A stretch of 50,807 nucleotides of DNA from CASQEL01 sp036655975 (GTDB lineage Bacteria > Desulfobacterota > Desulfovibrionia > Desulfovibrionales > Desulfovibrionaceae): contig JAVVPD010000004.1 of the NCBI GenBank assembly GCA_036655975.1, positions 1 to 50,807 on the forward strand. Direction: 5' to 3'. The notes under the pieces are model-generated. The model searched no databases. It worked only from the letters and a program-made list of their open reading frames with translations, and was not told the origin of the DNA. Position numbers and translations under genes: made by a program. Numbering within the stretch: position 1 is the stretch's first letter; each line of letters opens with the position of its first letter. Of the stretch, positions 38,318 through 47,003 are shown piece by piece.

Positions 38318-39667
38318 ATGCCAAAAGAACAGATTAAAAAAAAATTACAACTGACCTACCCGTCAGAGCTTTTGCAGCGCTGGTATGATCCGCTTATATT
38401 AGATTTTAATAGCGAAACCCATATCTTGCAGGTGCGCTTTCCCCATGCCTATTTTGAAAGCTGGTTTCAGCACGAAGGGCGCAGCGCTTTTGAACAAGCC
38501 TTTGCAGACTGGCAACATACCCACATGCCTGAAGCCCACCTACAGTATTGCAGCTTCAGCCCAAAAAAAACGCAAGTCCTGTACGGCTTGGGCATACCTC
38601 CCCAAGATGAGCCTTCCAAAAAAATATCGGCACTGACAGAGCATGCCCCCAACACCGATTTTGACTCTTTTATCACTAACAGCAAAAATGCCTTCCCCCT
38701 GGCAGCCGCGCGCGAAGTTGCCAACCCGCATTCCAGCCACAACTATAATCCCTTTGTGATATGCGGAAAAAATGGGACGGGAAAAACGCATATTTTACGT
38801 GCTATTGTAGCAGAACGCAATAAAAATATCCAAAAAGAACCGCCAGATAAACTCTTTTTTGGCTGTGTGGATACCCTTGAAGAGCTGTTTTGCACGCATA
38901 CAACGGCAAGTCTCTTAGCCCAATATAATTGCTTTGTGGTGGACGACATACAAGGCCTTGCCCACCGCCCTACTCTACAAGAGCAAATAGTAAAAATTTT
39001 GGATGCTAGTGTGGATCACACCCCCACAGAGCCTACACGCTCCCCAAGCGGTGCCCAATTAGTTTTTGCCTGCACAGGCACCCTTACGGATCAAGAGGGC
39101 CTGAGTGAGGCCTTGCGCTCGCGTTTAGAAGTGGGCCTTGTTGTCGAACTTAAAGCCGCAGATATTGATGTACGCATGCGTTTTGCACAAAAGCGTTGTG
39201 CCAGCTGCAATATTAAGGCTGAACGTAGTCAAATGCTCCTTTTAGCACAACGCTGTACCAATTTACGCCAATTGAGTGGGATTATCCTCAAAATTCAAGC
39301 CTTCCATGATTTGGTACAAAGAGATATAACCATCAGCGATCTGGAAAATATTTTGCGTAACATCGGCGACAACCGACAGACCCAACCCGCTGATATTGTC
39401 GCCACCGTGGGCCAATATACCGGACACAAGGTGGAGGATATTCTTGGCAGCAAACGCAAGCCCGACTTGGTGCTAGCCCGCCAAACCGCCATGTATTTGT
39501 GCCGAGAACTCTTGGGTACCTCCTATCCGGTACTGGGCCGTTTTTTTGGGGGAAAGGATCACAGCACTGTTATCCATTCCATTCAAAAAATTAAGAAATT
39601 ACTCGTTAGTAACAAAGATACGCAAACTATGGTCACAGAACTGCAACAAAAGTGTCAGGGACGATAA
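38318..39667 (+). CDS. dnaA: Chromosomal replication initiator protein DnaA
   Basis: 449 residues. It opens the origin as an ATP-bound filament. Domain I (1-75, QLTYPSELLQRWYDPLILDF) is short; the linker (90-140) is followed by AAA+ domain III with Walker A GKNGTGKTHIL and Walker B CFVVDDIQGLA, and the box VII-like SEALRSRLEVGLVVEL. Domain IV carries GHKVEDILGSKRKPDLVLARQTAMYL and the signature FFGGKDHSTVIHSIQKIKKLL that reads DnaA boxes. The N-terminal half is more divergent than in E. coli. No Shine-Dalgarno sequence is visible before the ATG, and a -10-like CATAAT lies at 38304-38309, so the mRNA may be leaderless. The upstream 111 bases hold no clear DnaA-box cluster. Confidence 0.93.
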   Translation: MPKEQIKKKLQLTYPSELLQRWYDPLILDFNSETHILQVRFPHAYFESWFQHEGRSAFEQAFADWQHTHMPEAHLQYCSFSPKKTQVLYGLGIPPQDEPSKKISALTEHAPNTDFDSFITNSKNAFPLAAAREVANPHSSHNYNPFVICGKNGTGKTHILRAIVAERNKNIQKEPPDKLFFGCVDTLEELFCTHTTASLLAQYNCFVVDDIQGLAHRPTLQEQIVKILDASVDHTPTEPTRSPSGAQLVFACTGTLTDQEGLSEALRSRLEVGLVVELKAADIDVRMRFAQKRCASCNIKAERSQMLLLAQRCTNLRQLSGIILKIQAFHDLVQRDITISDLENILRNIGDNRQTQPADIVATVGQYTGHKVEDILGSKRKPDLVLARQTAMYLCRELLGTSYPVLGRFFGGKDHSTVIHSIQKIKKLLVSNKDTQTMVTELQQKCQGR

Positions 39668-39808
39668 AATTTCTAAAATGAAGCCTAAAATGTTTGTTTA
39701 GTCATTACACGTTCCTAATACACCGCAAAACTTATATTATAAAATAGCACACTTAACAGAGTTAGCAACATAAGCACCGCCCTCTACTTACTATCACAGG
39801 ATAAAGAC

Positions 39809-40963
39809 ATGAAACTTACTATTGTAAAAGAACAAATCATCGAAGGGCTCCAGAAAGCCGCAAACATCATTCCCTCCCGTACAGGCGCTGCCTATTTGCG
39901 TTCTGTCTGGCTCAAAGCAGAAGGAAGCACTGTGTCTATTTTGACCACAGACGCTAATATCGAATTTGTGGGAACATACCCTGCTGAAGTGACAGAAGAA
40001 GGACTAGTAGGGGTACAAGGGCGTGCTTTTGTCGATCTTATACGTCAACTTCCCTCTGGGCAGATCAAACTCACCCTTGATAGCGCTTCAGGGAATTTGC
40101 TGCTGGAGCAAGGGCGGCGTAAATATAAATTGCCCGTGAATGATCAAGTTTGGTTTCAGAATTTTTCAGAATTTCCAACGGAAAAGGCCGTGGTATGGTC
40201 GGGTGACTTTTTGCAGGATATTGTTGATCGTGTTTCCTATTGTATCAGTGACGATGATTCCTCCGACGCCATTGCGTGTTTCTACATGCGCCCTGTGGGC
40301 GAAGGCCGCATTGAATGCTGCGGTTTAAACGGGCATCAATTTGCGCTCAACGGATTTACCCATGACGATCTTGCCGCTCTTCTCCCGTCGGAAGGGATAT
40401 TGATTCAGAAAAAATATTTACAGGAACTCAAAAAATGGCTTGGCAGTGATGAAATTGAACTGAATATCACCGAAAAGCGCGTACATTTTCGTACCATAGA
40501 CGGTCGTGAAACGCTGAGTCTGCCCCGTGCCACCTATCAATATCCTGACTACATGGCCTTTATGACCAAGCTGCAAGCTGACGGCGCATCGGCTTTGACC
40601 ATTGAGCGCAAGGAAGGCATGGACGCGCTGGGGCGTATCAGTATTTTTAATACAGACAGTGACCGCTGTACGTATTTTGAATTGACCGGTACTGAAGCCA
40701 TTCTTTCCGCTCAGGGACAGGACGTGGGTTCAGCCAACGAAAGTTTGGAAGTGGTGTACTCCGGCAATATCACAAAAATAGCCTTTCCAACCCGCACCCT
40801 TATGGATATTATGGGCCACTTTGTTTCCCAAAAGCTGGAAATGACCCTCACCGGTACCGAAGGCCCTTGCGGGCTTACAGGTAAGGACGATTCTGACTAC
40901 ACTGTCATTATTATGCCCATGAAAATTACTGAAACGAGCTACTATAGCGAGGAAGACGTTTAA
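39809..40963 (+). CDS. dnaN: DNA polymerase III beta sliding clamp
   Basis: 384 residues, slightly longer than the 366 of E. coli. The homodimeric ring tethers DNA polymerase III. The three repeated clamp domains are visible by MKLTIVKEQIIEGLQKAANIIPSRTGAAYLRSVWLKAEG at the start, the domain-2 start ENSEFPTEKAV-like region (FSEFPTEKAVVWSGDFLQDIVDRVSYCIS), and the domain-3 region GMDALGRISIFNTDSDRCTYFELT. AGGAT 7 bases before the ATG. The 141-base dnaA-dnaN spacer is AT-rich without evident DnaA boxes or strong promoter. The final A of its stop codon is the first base of the gyrB start. Confidence 0.95.
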   Translation: MKLTIVKEQIIEGLQKAANIIPSRTGAAYLRSVWLKAEGSTVSILTTDANIEFVGTYPAEVTEEGLVGVQGRAFVDLIRQLPSGQIKLTLDSASGNLLLEQGRRKYKLPVNDQVWFQNFSEFPTEKAVVWSGDFLQDIVDRVSYCISDDDSSDAIACFYMRPVGEGRIECCGLNGHQFALNGFTHDDLAALLPSEGILIQKKYLQELKKWLGSDEIELNITEKRVHFRTIDGRETLSLPRATYQYPDYMAFMTKLQADGASALTIERKEGMDALGRISIFNTDSDRCTYFELTGTEAILSAQGQDVGSANESLEVVYSGNITKIAFPTRTLMDIMGHFVSQKLEMTLTGTEGPCGLTGKDDSDYTVIIMPMKITETSYYSEEDV

Positions 40964-43410
40964 TGGCTTCTGACATTTCCCCCTCGTCTCCTGAATCACA
41001 GGCCCTGCATCAAACCGGATCTTCCGGCTACGACGCTTCTTCCATCACCGTATTGGAAGGTCTTTCCGCTGTTCGCAAAAGACCAGCTATGTATATTGGC
41101 TCCACTGATGCGCGCGGGCTGCACCATCTGGTGTACGAAGTGGTGGACAATTCTATCGATGAAGCCATGGCTGGCTATTGCTCACGTATCCAGATTATTC
41201 TGCATGCCGACAACAGCGTGACCGTACGCGACGATGGGCGTGGTATTCCTGTGGATATGCACCCCAAAGAAGGCGTGCCCGCTGTGCAGGTTGTTATGAC
41301 CGTGCTGCATGCCGGGGGCAAATTCGACAATGACGCGTATAAAGTTTCTGGTGGCCTGCACGGGGTGGGGGTATCGTGTGTGAATGCTTTGTCTGAAGCG
41401 CTTACGGTCACGGTGCGCCGCGACGGTAAACGTTACCAACAGCATTATGTGCGCGGTGTGCCTCAAGACAAAGTTACCGTTATTGGTGACTCCAATAGTC
41501 ACGGTACCACGGTGCGTTTTAAGCCTGACGAAGAAATTTTTGAAGTTTCAGAGTTTTCTTACGAAACCCTCAAAAAACGCTTTGAAGAACTCGCCTATTT
41601 GAATCGCGGTTTGGAAATTGAATGTGTAGACGAACGCAATTCTGAAAAGCATTTTTTCCGCGCCGACGGGGGTATTACCCAATTTGTCAAAGATTTGAAT
41701 TCTGGTGAAAACGGAATTCACCCTGTTATTTATGGCGAAGGCAACACGGATAATGTGGTTACAGAATTTGCCCTGCAATATAACGCGGGCTACAAAGAAA
41801 ATGTCCTCACCTTTGCCAATAATATTCGCACTAAGGAAGGCGGCACCCATCTGGTGGGCTTTAAAACCGCCCTTACCCGCGCCATTAACGGCTATGTGAA
41901 GGGTCAGGCCGATTTGGTTAAAAAGATGAAGGGCACTACCCTGTCCGGCGATGATATCCGTGAAGGCCTTACTGCTGTTGTCAGCGTTAAATTGCCCCAA
42001 CCCCAATTTGAGGGGCAAACCAAGACAAAACTTGGGAACAGCGAAATTGCGGGGATTGTTTCCGGCATTGTTTACGAAAGTCTGTGCGTATTTTTTGAGG
42101 AAAATCCTAAAGACATTCGTATGATTATTGAAAAAGCCGTGGACGCTGCTCGGGCCCGCGATGCCGCCCGCCGTGCCAAGGACTTGGTTCGTCGCAAAGG
42201 GGCTTTATCCGACAATGCCCTGCCCGGCAAATTGGCCGACTGCCAAAGTAAAGATCCCGCAGATTCTGAATTATTCATCGTGGAAGGTGACTCCGCAGGC
42301 GGCTCGGCTAAGCAAGGGAGAAATCCCAAAAATCAGGCTATTTTGCCCTTGCGCGGTAAAATTTTGAATACCGAGCGGACTCGCTTTGACAAAATGCTTG
42401 CTAACCGTGAAGTCAAAGCCCTTATTACCGCAATGGGGGCCGGTATCGGGGAAGAAGATACTGACCTGACCCGTTTGCGGTATCACAAAATTGTTATTAT
42501 GACCGACGCCGACGTGGACGGTGCCCATATCCGCACCCTCCTCCTGACATTCTTTTTCCGTCAATATCAGGGTCTTATAGAAAATGGCTATTTATACATT
42601 GCCCAGCCGCCTTTGTACCGCGCCCACAATGCGCGTATGGAGCGTTTTATCAAGGATGATGATGAGCTGAATAGCTTTTTACTCCAAAGGGTGAGTGAAG
42701 ATATTACTATCCACGCTGCCAACGGCGTGACCTTTAAAAGCCATGAAATCATTACCTTCATGGAAAAAATTGAACAATTGGCGCAACGCGTGTCCGATGC
42801 AGAAATGACCGGCACCCCGCGCGCACTTTTTCTGGCCCTGATTGGGAACGAACAACAGGAAGATCCTGTTGAATTTGAAAAAAACTTGGAACTTCAAGTG
42901 CCGCTGATGGTTCAATGGCTGCAAGAACGCGGGTATATTTACGAGGTTGAACACGAAATAGAGGAAGAAGAAGAGCGTCTCTTTTTTGTATTTGAAGATC
43001 AGGGCGGGCACCGTACGCGCCGAGGGACAGAATTTTTTGCCTCACGTTTGTACAAGCAATCATTAAAACTCTTTAGTGAAATCCGTAAAAATTGTGGCGG
43101 TATGGTCTTTAATATTGAAACAAAGGCCGGCACTTCCGTAGCTCCTGATGTTTTTGCTTTGCTACAAATGGTTCTTGACGAAGCCCGCCGGGGTTTGAAT
43201 ATTCAGCGCTACAAAGGTTTGGGTGAAATGAATCCCGAACAGCTTTGGGTTACCACTATGAATCCTGAAAATCGCATCTTGCTACAAGTGAATATTGAAG
43301 ATGCCAGTGAAGCCTCAGATTCTTTTGAACAACTTATGGGCGACCGTGTGGAACCCCGCCGTGAATTTATCGAACGCAATGCCTTAAGCGTGCAGGATTT
43401 AGATATTTAA
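40963..43410 (+). CDS. gyrB: DNA gyrase subunit B
   Basis: 815 residues. ATPase subunit of gyrase, which introduces negative supercoils. GHKL ATP site: YEVVDNSIDEAMAGY, RDDGRGIPVDMHPKEG and GVSCVNALSEAL with the GLHGVGVS lid. The TOPRIM metal site is at EGDSAGGSAKQGRN and MTDADVDGAHIRTLLLTFFFR. The C-terminal GyrA-contact motif QRYKGLGEMNPEQLW is near 745-760. An N-terminal tail of about 22 residues (ASDISPSSPESQALHQ) precedes the YDASSITVLEGLSAVRKRPAMYIG block. Translation overlaps the dnaN stop by one base (TAATG), with GAGGAAG as ribosome-binding site, so it is coupled to dnaN. Confidence 0.98.
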   Translation: MASDISPSSPESQALHQTGSSGYDASSITVLEGLSAVRKRPAMYIGSTDARGLHHLVYEVVDNSIDEAMAGYCSRIQIILHADNSVTVRDDGRGIPVDMHPKEGVPAVQVVMTVLHAGGKFDNDAYKVSGGLHGVGVSCVNALSEALTVTVRRDGKRYQQHYVRGVPQDKVTVIGDSNSHGTTVRFKPDEEIFEVSEFSYETLKKRFEELAYLNRGLEIECVDERNSEKHFFRADGGITQFVKDLNSGENGIHPVIYGEGNTDNVVTEFALQYNAGYKENVLTFANNIRTKEGGTHLVGFKTALTRAINGYVKGQADLVKKMKGTTLSGDDIREGLTAVVSVKLPQPQFEGQTKTKLGNSEIAGIVSGIVYESLCVFFEENPKDIRMIIEKAVDAARARDAARRAKDLVRRKGALSDNALPGKLADCQSKDPADSELFIVEGDSAGGSAKQGRNPKNQAILPLRGKILNTERTRFDKMLANREVKALITAMGAGIGEEDTDLTRLRYHKIVIMTDADVDGAHIRTLLLTFFFRQYQGLIENGYLYIAQPPLYRAHNARMERFIKDDDELNSFLLQRVSEDITIHAANGVTFKSHEIITFMEKIEQLAQRVSDAEMTGTPRALFLALIGNEQQEDPVEFEKNLELQVPLMVQWLQERGYIYEVEHEIEEEEERLFFVFEDQGGHRTRRGTEFFASRLYKQSLKLFSEIRKNCGGMVFNIETKAGTSVAPDVFALLQMVLDEARRGLNIQRYKGLGEMNPEQLWVTTMNPENRILLQVNIEDASEASDSFEQLMGDRVEPRREFIERNALSVQDLDI

Positions 43411-43440
43411 CGAAAAGTTTTTTACATCGTTGTTAAGAAT

Positions 43441-43558
43441 CTGGGGCTTTGCCCCAGACCCCAGCAGGGACGAGTCCCCTGTGCCCGTGCTGTCAGCATT
43501 TGGGGGTGCAGGGGCATCATGCCCCTGCCAGCGGGGGTCTGGGGGAGGCAGCGCCTCC
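43441..43558. repeat. Cluster of GC-rich palindromes between gyrB and gyrA
   Basis: At least three hairpins in 118 bases: CTGGGGC-TTT-GCCCCAG (43441-43457), GCAGGGGCAT-C-ATGCCCCTGC (43508-43528) and GGAGGC-AGC-GCCTCC (43544-43558). The middle one recurs in opposite orientation at 46894-46914; the segment 43526-43557 (TGCCAG...GGAGGCAGCGCCTC) recurs at 49715-49744. It resembles a REP/BIME-type cluster. The 176-base gyrB-gyrA spacer holds nothing else but the gyrA ribosome-binding site. Confidence 0.8.
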
Positions 43559-43586
43559 TCCAGAAAATCCAAAATAGAGGTCACCC

Positions 43587-46049
43587 GTGTCAGAACAGCA
43601 ACAAGTCAGCATAGATAAAGAATTACGGAAGTCGTATTTAGAGTATTCACTCTCGGTTATTATTGGGCGTGCTATACCGGACGCGCGGGACGGCTTAAAA
43701 CCTGTCCACAGGCGCATTATGTTTGCACAATACGAATTGGGCAACGGCTATAACCGTCCGCACAAAAAATCTGCACGTATTGTTGGTGACGTTATTGGTA
43801 AATATCACCCCCACGGTGACTCTGCAGTGTATGACGCGTTGGTGCGTTTGGCACAAGAATTTTCCATGCGCGATCCGCTGGTAGACGGTCAAGGGAACTT
43901 TGGTTCTATTGACGGTGATTCAGCGGCGGCCATGCGTTACACTGAATCGCGTATGTCTAGGCTAGCTGGGGAATTTTTGGCGGATATTGATAAAGAAACC
44001 GTGGATTTTCGCCCTAACTACGACAATACTTTGCAGGAGCCTTCGGTGCTGCCCACCAAGGTGCCCAACCTGTTGCTTAACGGCACTTCGGGTATTGCGG
44101 TGGGTATGGCGACGAATATTCCCCCGCATAATCTCGGCGAATTGTGTGATGCCTTGTTGCACATTATTGATCAGCCCGAATGTACTATTACGGATTTAAT
44201 GGAATATGTGAAAGGCCCGGACTTCCCCACCGCAGGCTTTGTCTACGCGGGGCAGGGTTTGTACGACGCCTATCATACGGGCCGTGGTACGGTGAAAATT
44301 CGGGGCAGAATTGAGATTGAAGAGCGTAAAAAAGACTTCCAATCCATTGTGATTCGGGAAATTCCTTACGCCTTAAATAAATCCAGTTTAGTGGAAAAAA
44401 TCGCTGCGCTGGTGAATGACCGCAAAATTGAGGGCATTTCTGACTTGCGCGATGAGTCGGACCGCAAGGGTATCCGCATTGTTATTGACCTGAAGCGCGG
44501 TACTATTCCAGAAATCGTCATCAATGCCCTGTACAAATTTACGCCCTTGGAAACCTCTTTTGGTATCAATATGCTGGCGGTGGTTGATAACAGGCCCAAG
44601 CTGCTGAACTTAAAAACAGCGCTTACCTGCTTTTTGGATCATCGGCGGGAAGTGGTTATCCGCCGTACCCGCTTTGATCTGCGTAAGGCCGAAGCCCGCG
44701 CGCATATTTTAGAAGGCTTGCACATTGCCTTGGACAATATTGACGAAGTTGTCGCGCTGATTCGCGCTTCTGCTACGCCTGATGAAGCCCGCACCCGTTT
44801 GATGGAGCGCTTTGCGCTGTCCGAAATTCAGGCGAAGGCCATTTTGGATATGCGTCTGCAAAGGCTGACAGGCTTACAGCGTGAAGAATTGCTGGCAGAA
44901 TTGAAGGAAATATTGCAAAAAATTGAATATTTTAATTCTATTTTGGAAAATGTGGAAGTGCTGCGCGGGGTTTTGCGCGACGAAATACAAGAAATACGCA
45001 CTACCTTTTCCAGCAAACGCCGCACGGAAGTTTTGCAGGACGCCCTGACCGGTATTGATATTGAAGATCTTATCCCGGATGAAGAAGTGGTGATTACCCT
45101 GTCTCGGCGTGGCTATTTAAAACGCACCACCCTTGATAATTATCAGCAGCAAAAACGCGGTGGTAAGGGTATTGCGGGCTTGCACACGGGCGAAGACGAT
45201 TATGTGCAGGAATTTCTCACCACGACAAATCACCAATACTTATTGTTGTTCACCAATAAGGGCCGCATGTTCCAACTTAAGGTGCATCAGGTGCCTGAAG
45301 GGAGCCGTACCGCCAAGGGAATGCATATTGCCAACCTTGTGCCCATGGATCAAAATGAGTGGGTAACGAAGGTGCTCACCGTGCGTGAATTTGCCGAAGA
45401 CAAATACTTTTTCTTTGTCACTAAGCGCGGCATGGTTAAGCGGGCCTCGGCCTCACTGTATGCCAAGTGCCGTAAAAGCGGCCTGATTGCCGTGGGTTTG
45501 CGGGATGATGACGAACTTGTCTTGGTGCGCCCGGTGCGCGAAGACCACCACATTATGCTGGCAACTTCCTTGGGTACCGCCATCCGCTTCTCTTGCCGCG
45601 ATGTACGCCCCATGGGCCGCAGCGCAGCAGGGGTTAAGGGTATTGCCTTGCGCCGCGACGACTTTGTGGTAGCCGGTGTCATGCTTAAGGCTGAAGATCA
45701 GATCACGGAAATAATGACTGTGTCCGCCTTTGGCTATGGCAAGCGTTCTGGTATTGATCTGTACCGGATACAATCACGCGGGGGCAAGGGCATTATCAAC
45801 TTTAAAGTTACCCCCAAAACGGGGCCGGTGGTCGGGGCTATGCCCGTGCGGGAAGGGGACGGGCTGGTTATGCTCACCTCCACTAATAAAATCGTACGCA
45901 TTGGGCTAGATGAAGTTCGCACTAAGGGCCGTGCTACCATGGGGGTTATGCTTGTCCGTTTGGATGAAGGCGCGCGCGTTGTGGGCTTTGACCGGGTGGA
46001 TGAAGGCGGACAACCGGAACTTGGTATTGATCTGGAATCGGACGAATAA
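43587..46049 (+). CDS. gyrA: DNA gyrase subunit A
   Basis: 820 residues. DNA-cleaving subunit. The start is GTG with GAGG 6-7 bases before it. The catalytic tyrosine is Y118 in AAMRYTESRMSRLAGE. The quinolone-determining region has the wild-type residues S79 and D83 (HPHGDSAVYDALVRLAQEF). The GyrA-box of the C-terminal wrapping domain is QQQKRGGKGIAGL. It ends in an acidic tail (GIDLESDE). A palindrome cluster lies between gyrB and gyrA, so the two may be partly uncoupled. The next gene starts 9 bases downstream. Confidence 0.98.
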   Translation: MSEQQQVSIDKELRKSYLEYSLSVIIGRAIPDARDGLKPVHRRIMFAQYELGNGYNRPHKKSARIVGDVIGKYHPHGDSAVYDALVRLAQEFSMRDPLVDGQGNFGSIDGDSAAAMRYTESRMSRLAGEFLADIDKETVDFRPNYDNTLQEPSVLPTKVPNLLLNGTSGIAVGMATNIPPHNLGELCDALLHIIDQPECTITDLMEYVKGPDFPTAGFVYAGQGLYDAYHTGRGTVKIRGRIEIEERKKDFQSIVIREIPYALNKSSLVEKIAALVNDRKIEGISDLRDESDRKGIRIVIDLKRGTIPEIVINALYKFTPLETSFGINMLAVVDNRPKLLNLKTALTCFLDHRREVVIRRTRFDLRKAEARAHILEGLHIALDNIDEVVALIRASATPDEARTRLMERFALSEIQAKAILDMRLQRLTGLQREELLAELKEILQKIEYFNSILENVEVLRGVLRDEIQEIRTTFSSKRRTEVLQDALTGIDIEDLIPDEEVVITLSRRGYLKRTTLDNYQQQKRGGKGIAGLHTGEDDYVQEFLTTTNHQYLLLFTNKGRMFQLKVHQVPEGSRTAKGMHIANLVPMDQNEWVTKVLTVREFAEDKYFFFVTKRGMVKRASASLYAKCRKSGLIAVGLRDDDELVLVRPVREDHHIMLATSLGTAIRFSCRDVRPMGRSAAGVKGIALRRDDFVVAGVMLKAEDQITEIMTVSAFGYGKRSGIDLYRIQSRGGKGIINFKVTPKTGPVVGAMPVREGDGLVMLTSTNKIVRIGLDEVRTKGRATMGVMLVRLDEGARVVGFDRVDEGGQPELGIDLESDE

Positions 46050-46058
46050 GGAATTGCG

Positions 46059-46859
46059 GTGGGCAAACCCGTGAGAGGCCTTCTTTATGGCGTGATTATC
46101 TGCCTTTGTCTTGTAGGCGTTGCGGCGTGTGACAATTCGTTGGTGGTGGATGATTTGGCCGAAGCGCGGGCCGCCATTATCAACCGCAACTGGACACTTG
46201 CGGAAAGGCTGATAGAACGCTATTTGCGTGTGCAGGAAGACCCAGATCAACGCTGGGTGGCATGGCAATGTCTTATTGAAGCTACCAACGGCGCGAGCCA
46301 AGAACCGCGTGTTACCTTGGAATATCTTGAGGCCATGCTGCAAGAATATGCCGATGACGACAGCCGCGCCAAGTTTATTCTGCAACGTATGGGAGTGCTG
46401 AATGAAGCTTTGCGCCGCAATGACAGGGCCGCCGACGCGTGGTCGACCTACATTAATCTTGAAGGTCTCAGCCCTGAAGAAGCCACTGAAGCGCATCGGC
46501 ACCTTGCCAATATCCATTTTAAGGCTCGGCGCTATGAAGTGGCGGAAAACGTGTTGTACGGTTGTTTGGCTCTTGAGGTGCCCGCCCCCCAGCATGCCCA
46601 ATGTATGTATGATTTGGCAGACATGAGCGTGGCGCGGGAACGCTGGGAAGAAGCCTCCACCTTTGCCAGTCAGGTGCTAGAAATTGATACGGATACAAAA
46701 ATGAAAGGTCTGACCATGTTTTTATTGGCCGAAGCTCTGGAGCAACAAAATAAATTCGCCGAGGCCCTCCGCTATTTTGAAGCCGCCCGACCGCTGTATC
46801 CCAATGAAATGGTCGTAGATAACCGCATTGCGTTTTTAAAAAAGAAATTGAAAAAATAA
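46059..46859 (+). CDS. TPR-repeat lipoprotein of unknown function
   Basis: 266 residues. The start is a GTG after AAGGA. The signal peptide ends in VAAC with Cys24 as the lipidated residue. The remainder is helical, with about four to five tetratricopeptide-like repeats (EARAAIINRNWTLAERLIERYL, AHRHLANIHFKARRYEVAENVLYGCL, CMYDLADMSVARERWEEASTFASQVLEI, LFLLAEALEQQNKFAEALRYFEAARPLYP). It is probably an outer-membrane-anchored scaffold. It lies 9 bases after gyrA and is likely cotranscribed with it, an arrangement I recall from Desulfovibrio genomes. A role in envelope assembly or growth is inferred only. Confidence 0.85.
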   Translation: MGKPVRGLLYGVIICLCLVGVAACDNSLVVDDLAEARAAIINRNWTLAERLIERYLRVQEDPDQRWVAWQCLIEATNGASQEPRVTLEYLEAMLQEYADDDSRAKFILQRMGVLNEALRRNDRAADAWSTYINLEGLSPEEATEAHRHLANIHFKARRYEVAENVLYGCLALEVPAPQHAQCMYDLADMSVARERWEEASTFASQVLEIDTDTKMKGLTMFLLAEALEQQNKFAEALRYFEAARPLYPNEMVVDNRIAFLKKKLKK

Positions 46860-46862
46860 TAC

Positions 46863-46914
46863 GGCTGGGGAGCCTTGCTTCCCCAGCCCCCCCGCAGGGG
46901 CATGATGCCCCTGC
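46863..46914. repeat. Two GC-rich hairpins between the TPR lipoprotein and purF
   Basis: GGCTGGGG / CCCCAGCC (46863-46870 and 46881-46888), then GCAGGGGCAT-G-ATGCCCCTGC (46894-46914). The second is the reverse complement of the hairpin at 43508-43528, and the flanking GGGGGTGCAGGGGCAT is shared. They may end the gyrA transcript. Confidence 0.8.
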
Positions 46915-47003
46915 ACCCCCGATCCGTGGACATGGTGCTTGTGATGCAGGGAGTTTCGTTTTGTGGGGGGGCAAAGTAAAAATACTAGTACTGGAGTTTT
47001 TAT

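Noticed and set aside
38207..39808. oriC beside dnaA
   Set aside because: No DnaA-box cluster was found in the upstream or dnaA-dnaN spacers. It cannot be excluded elsewhere.
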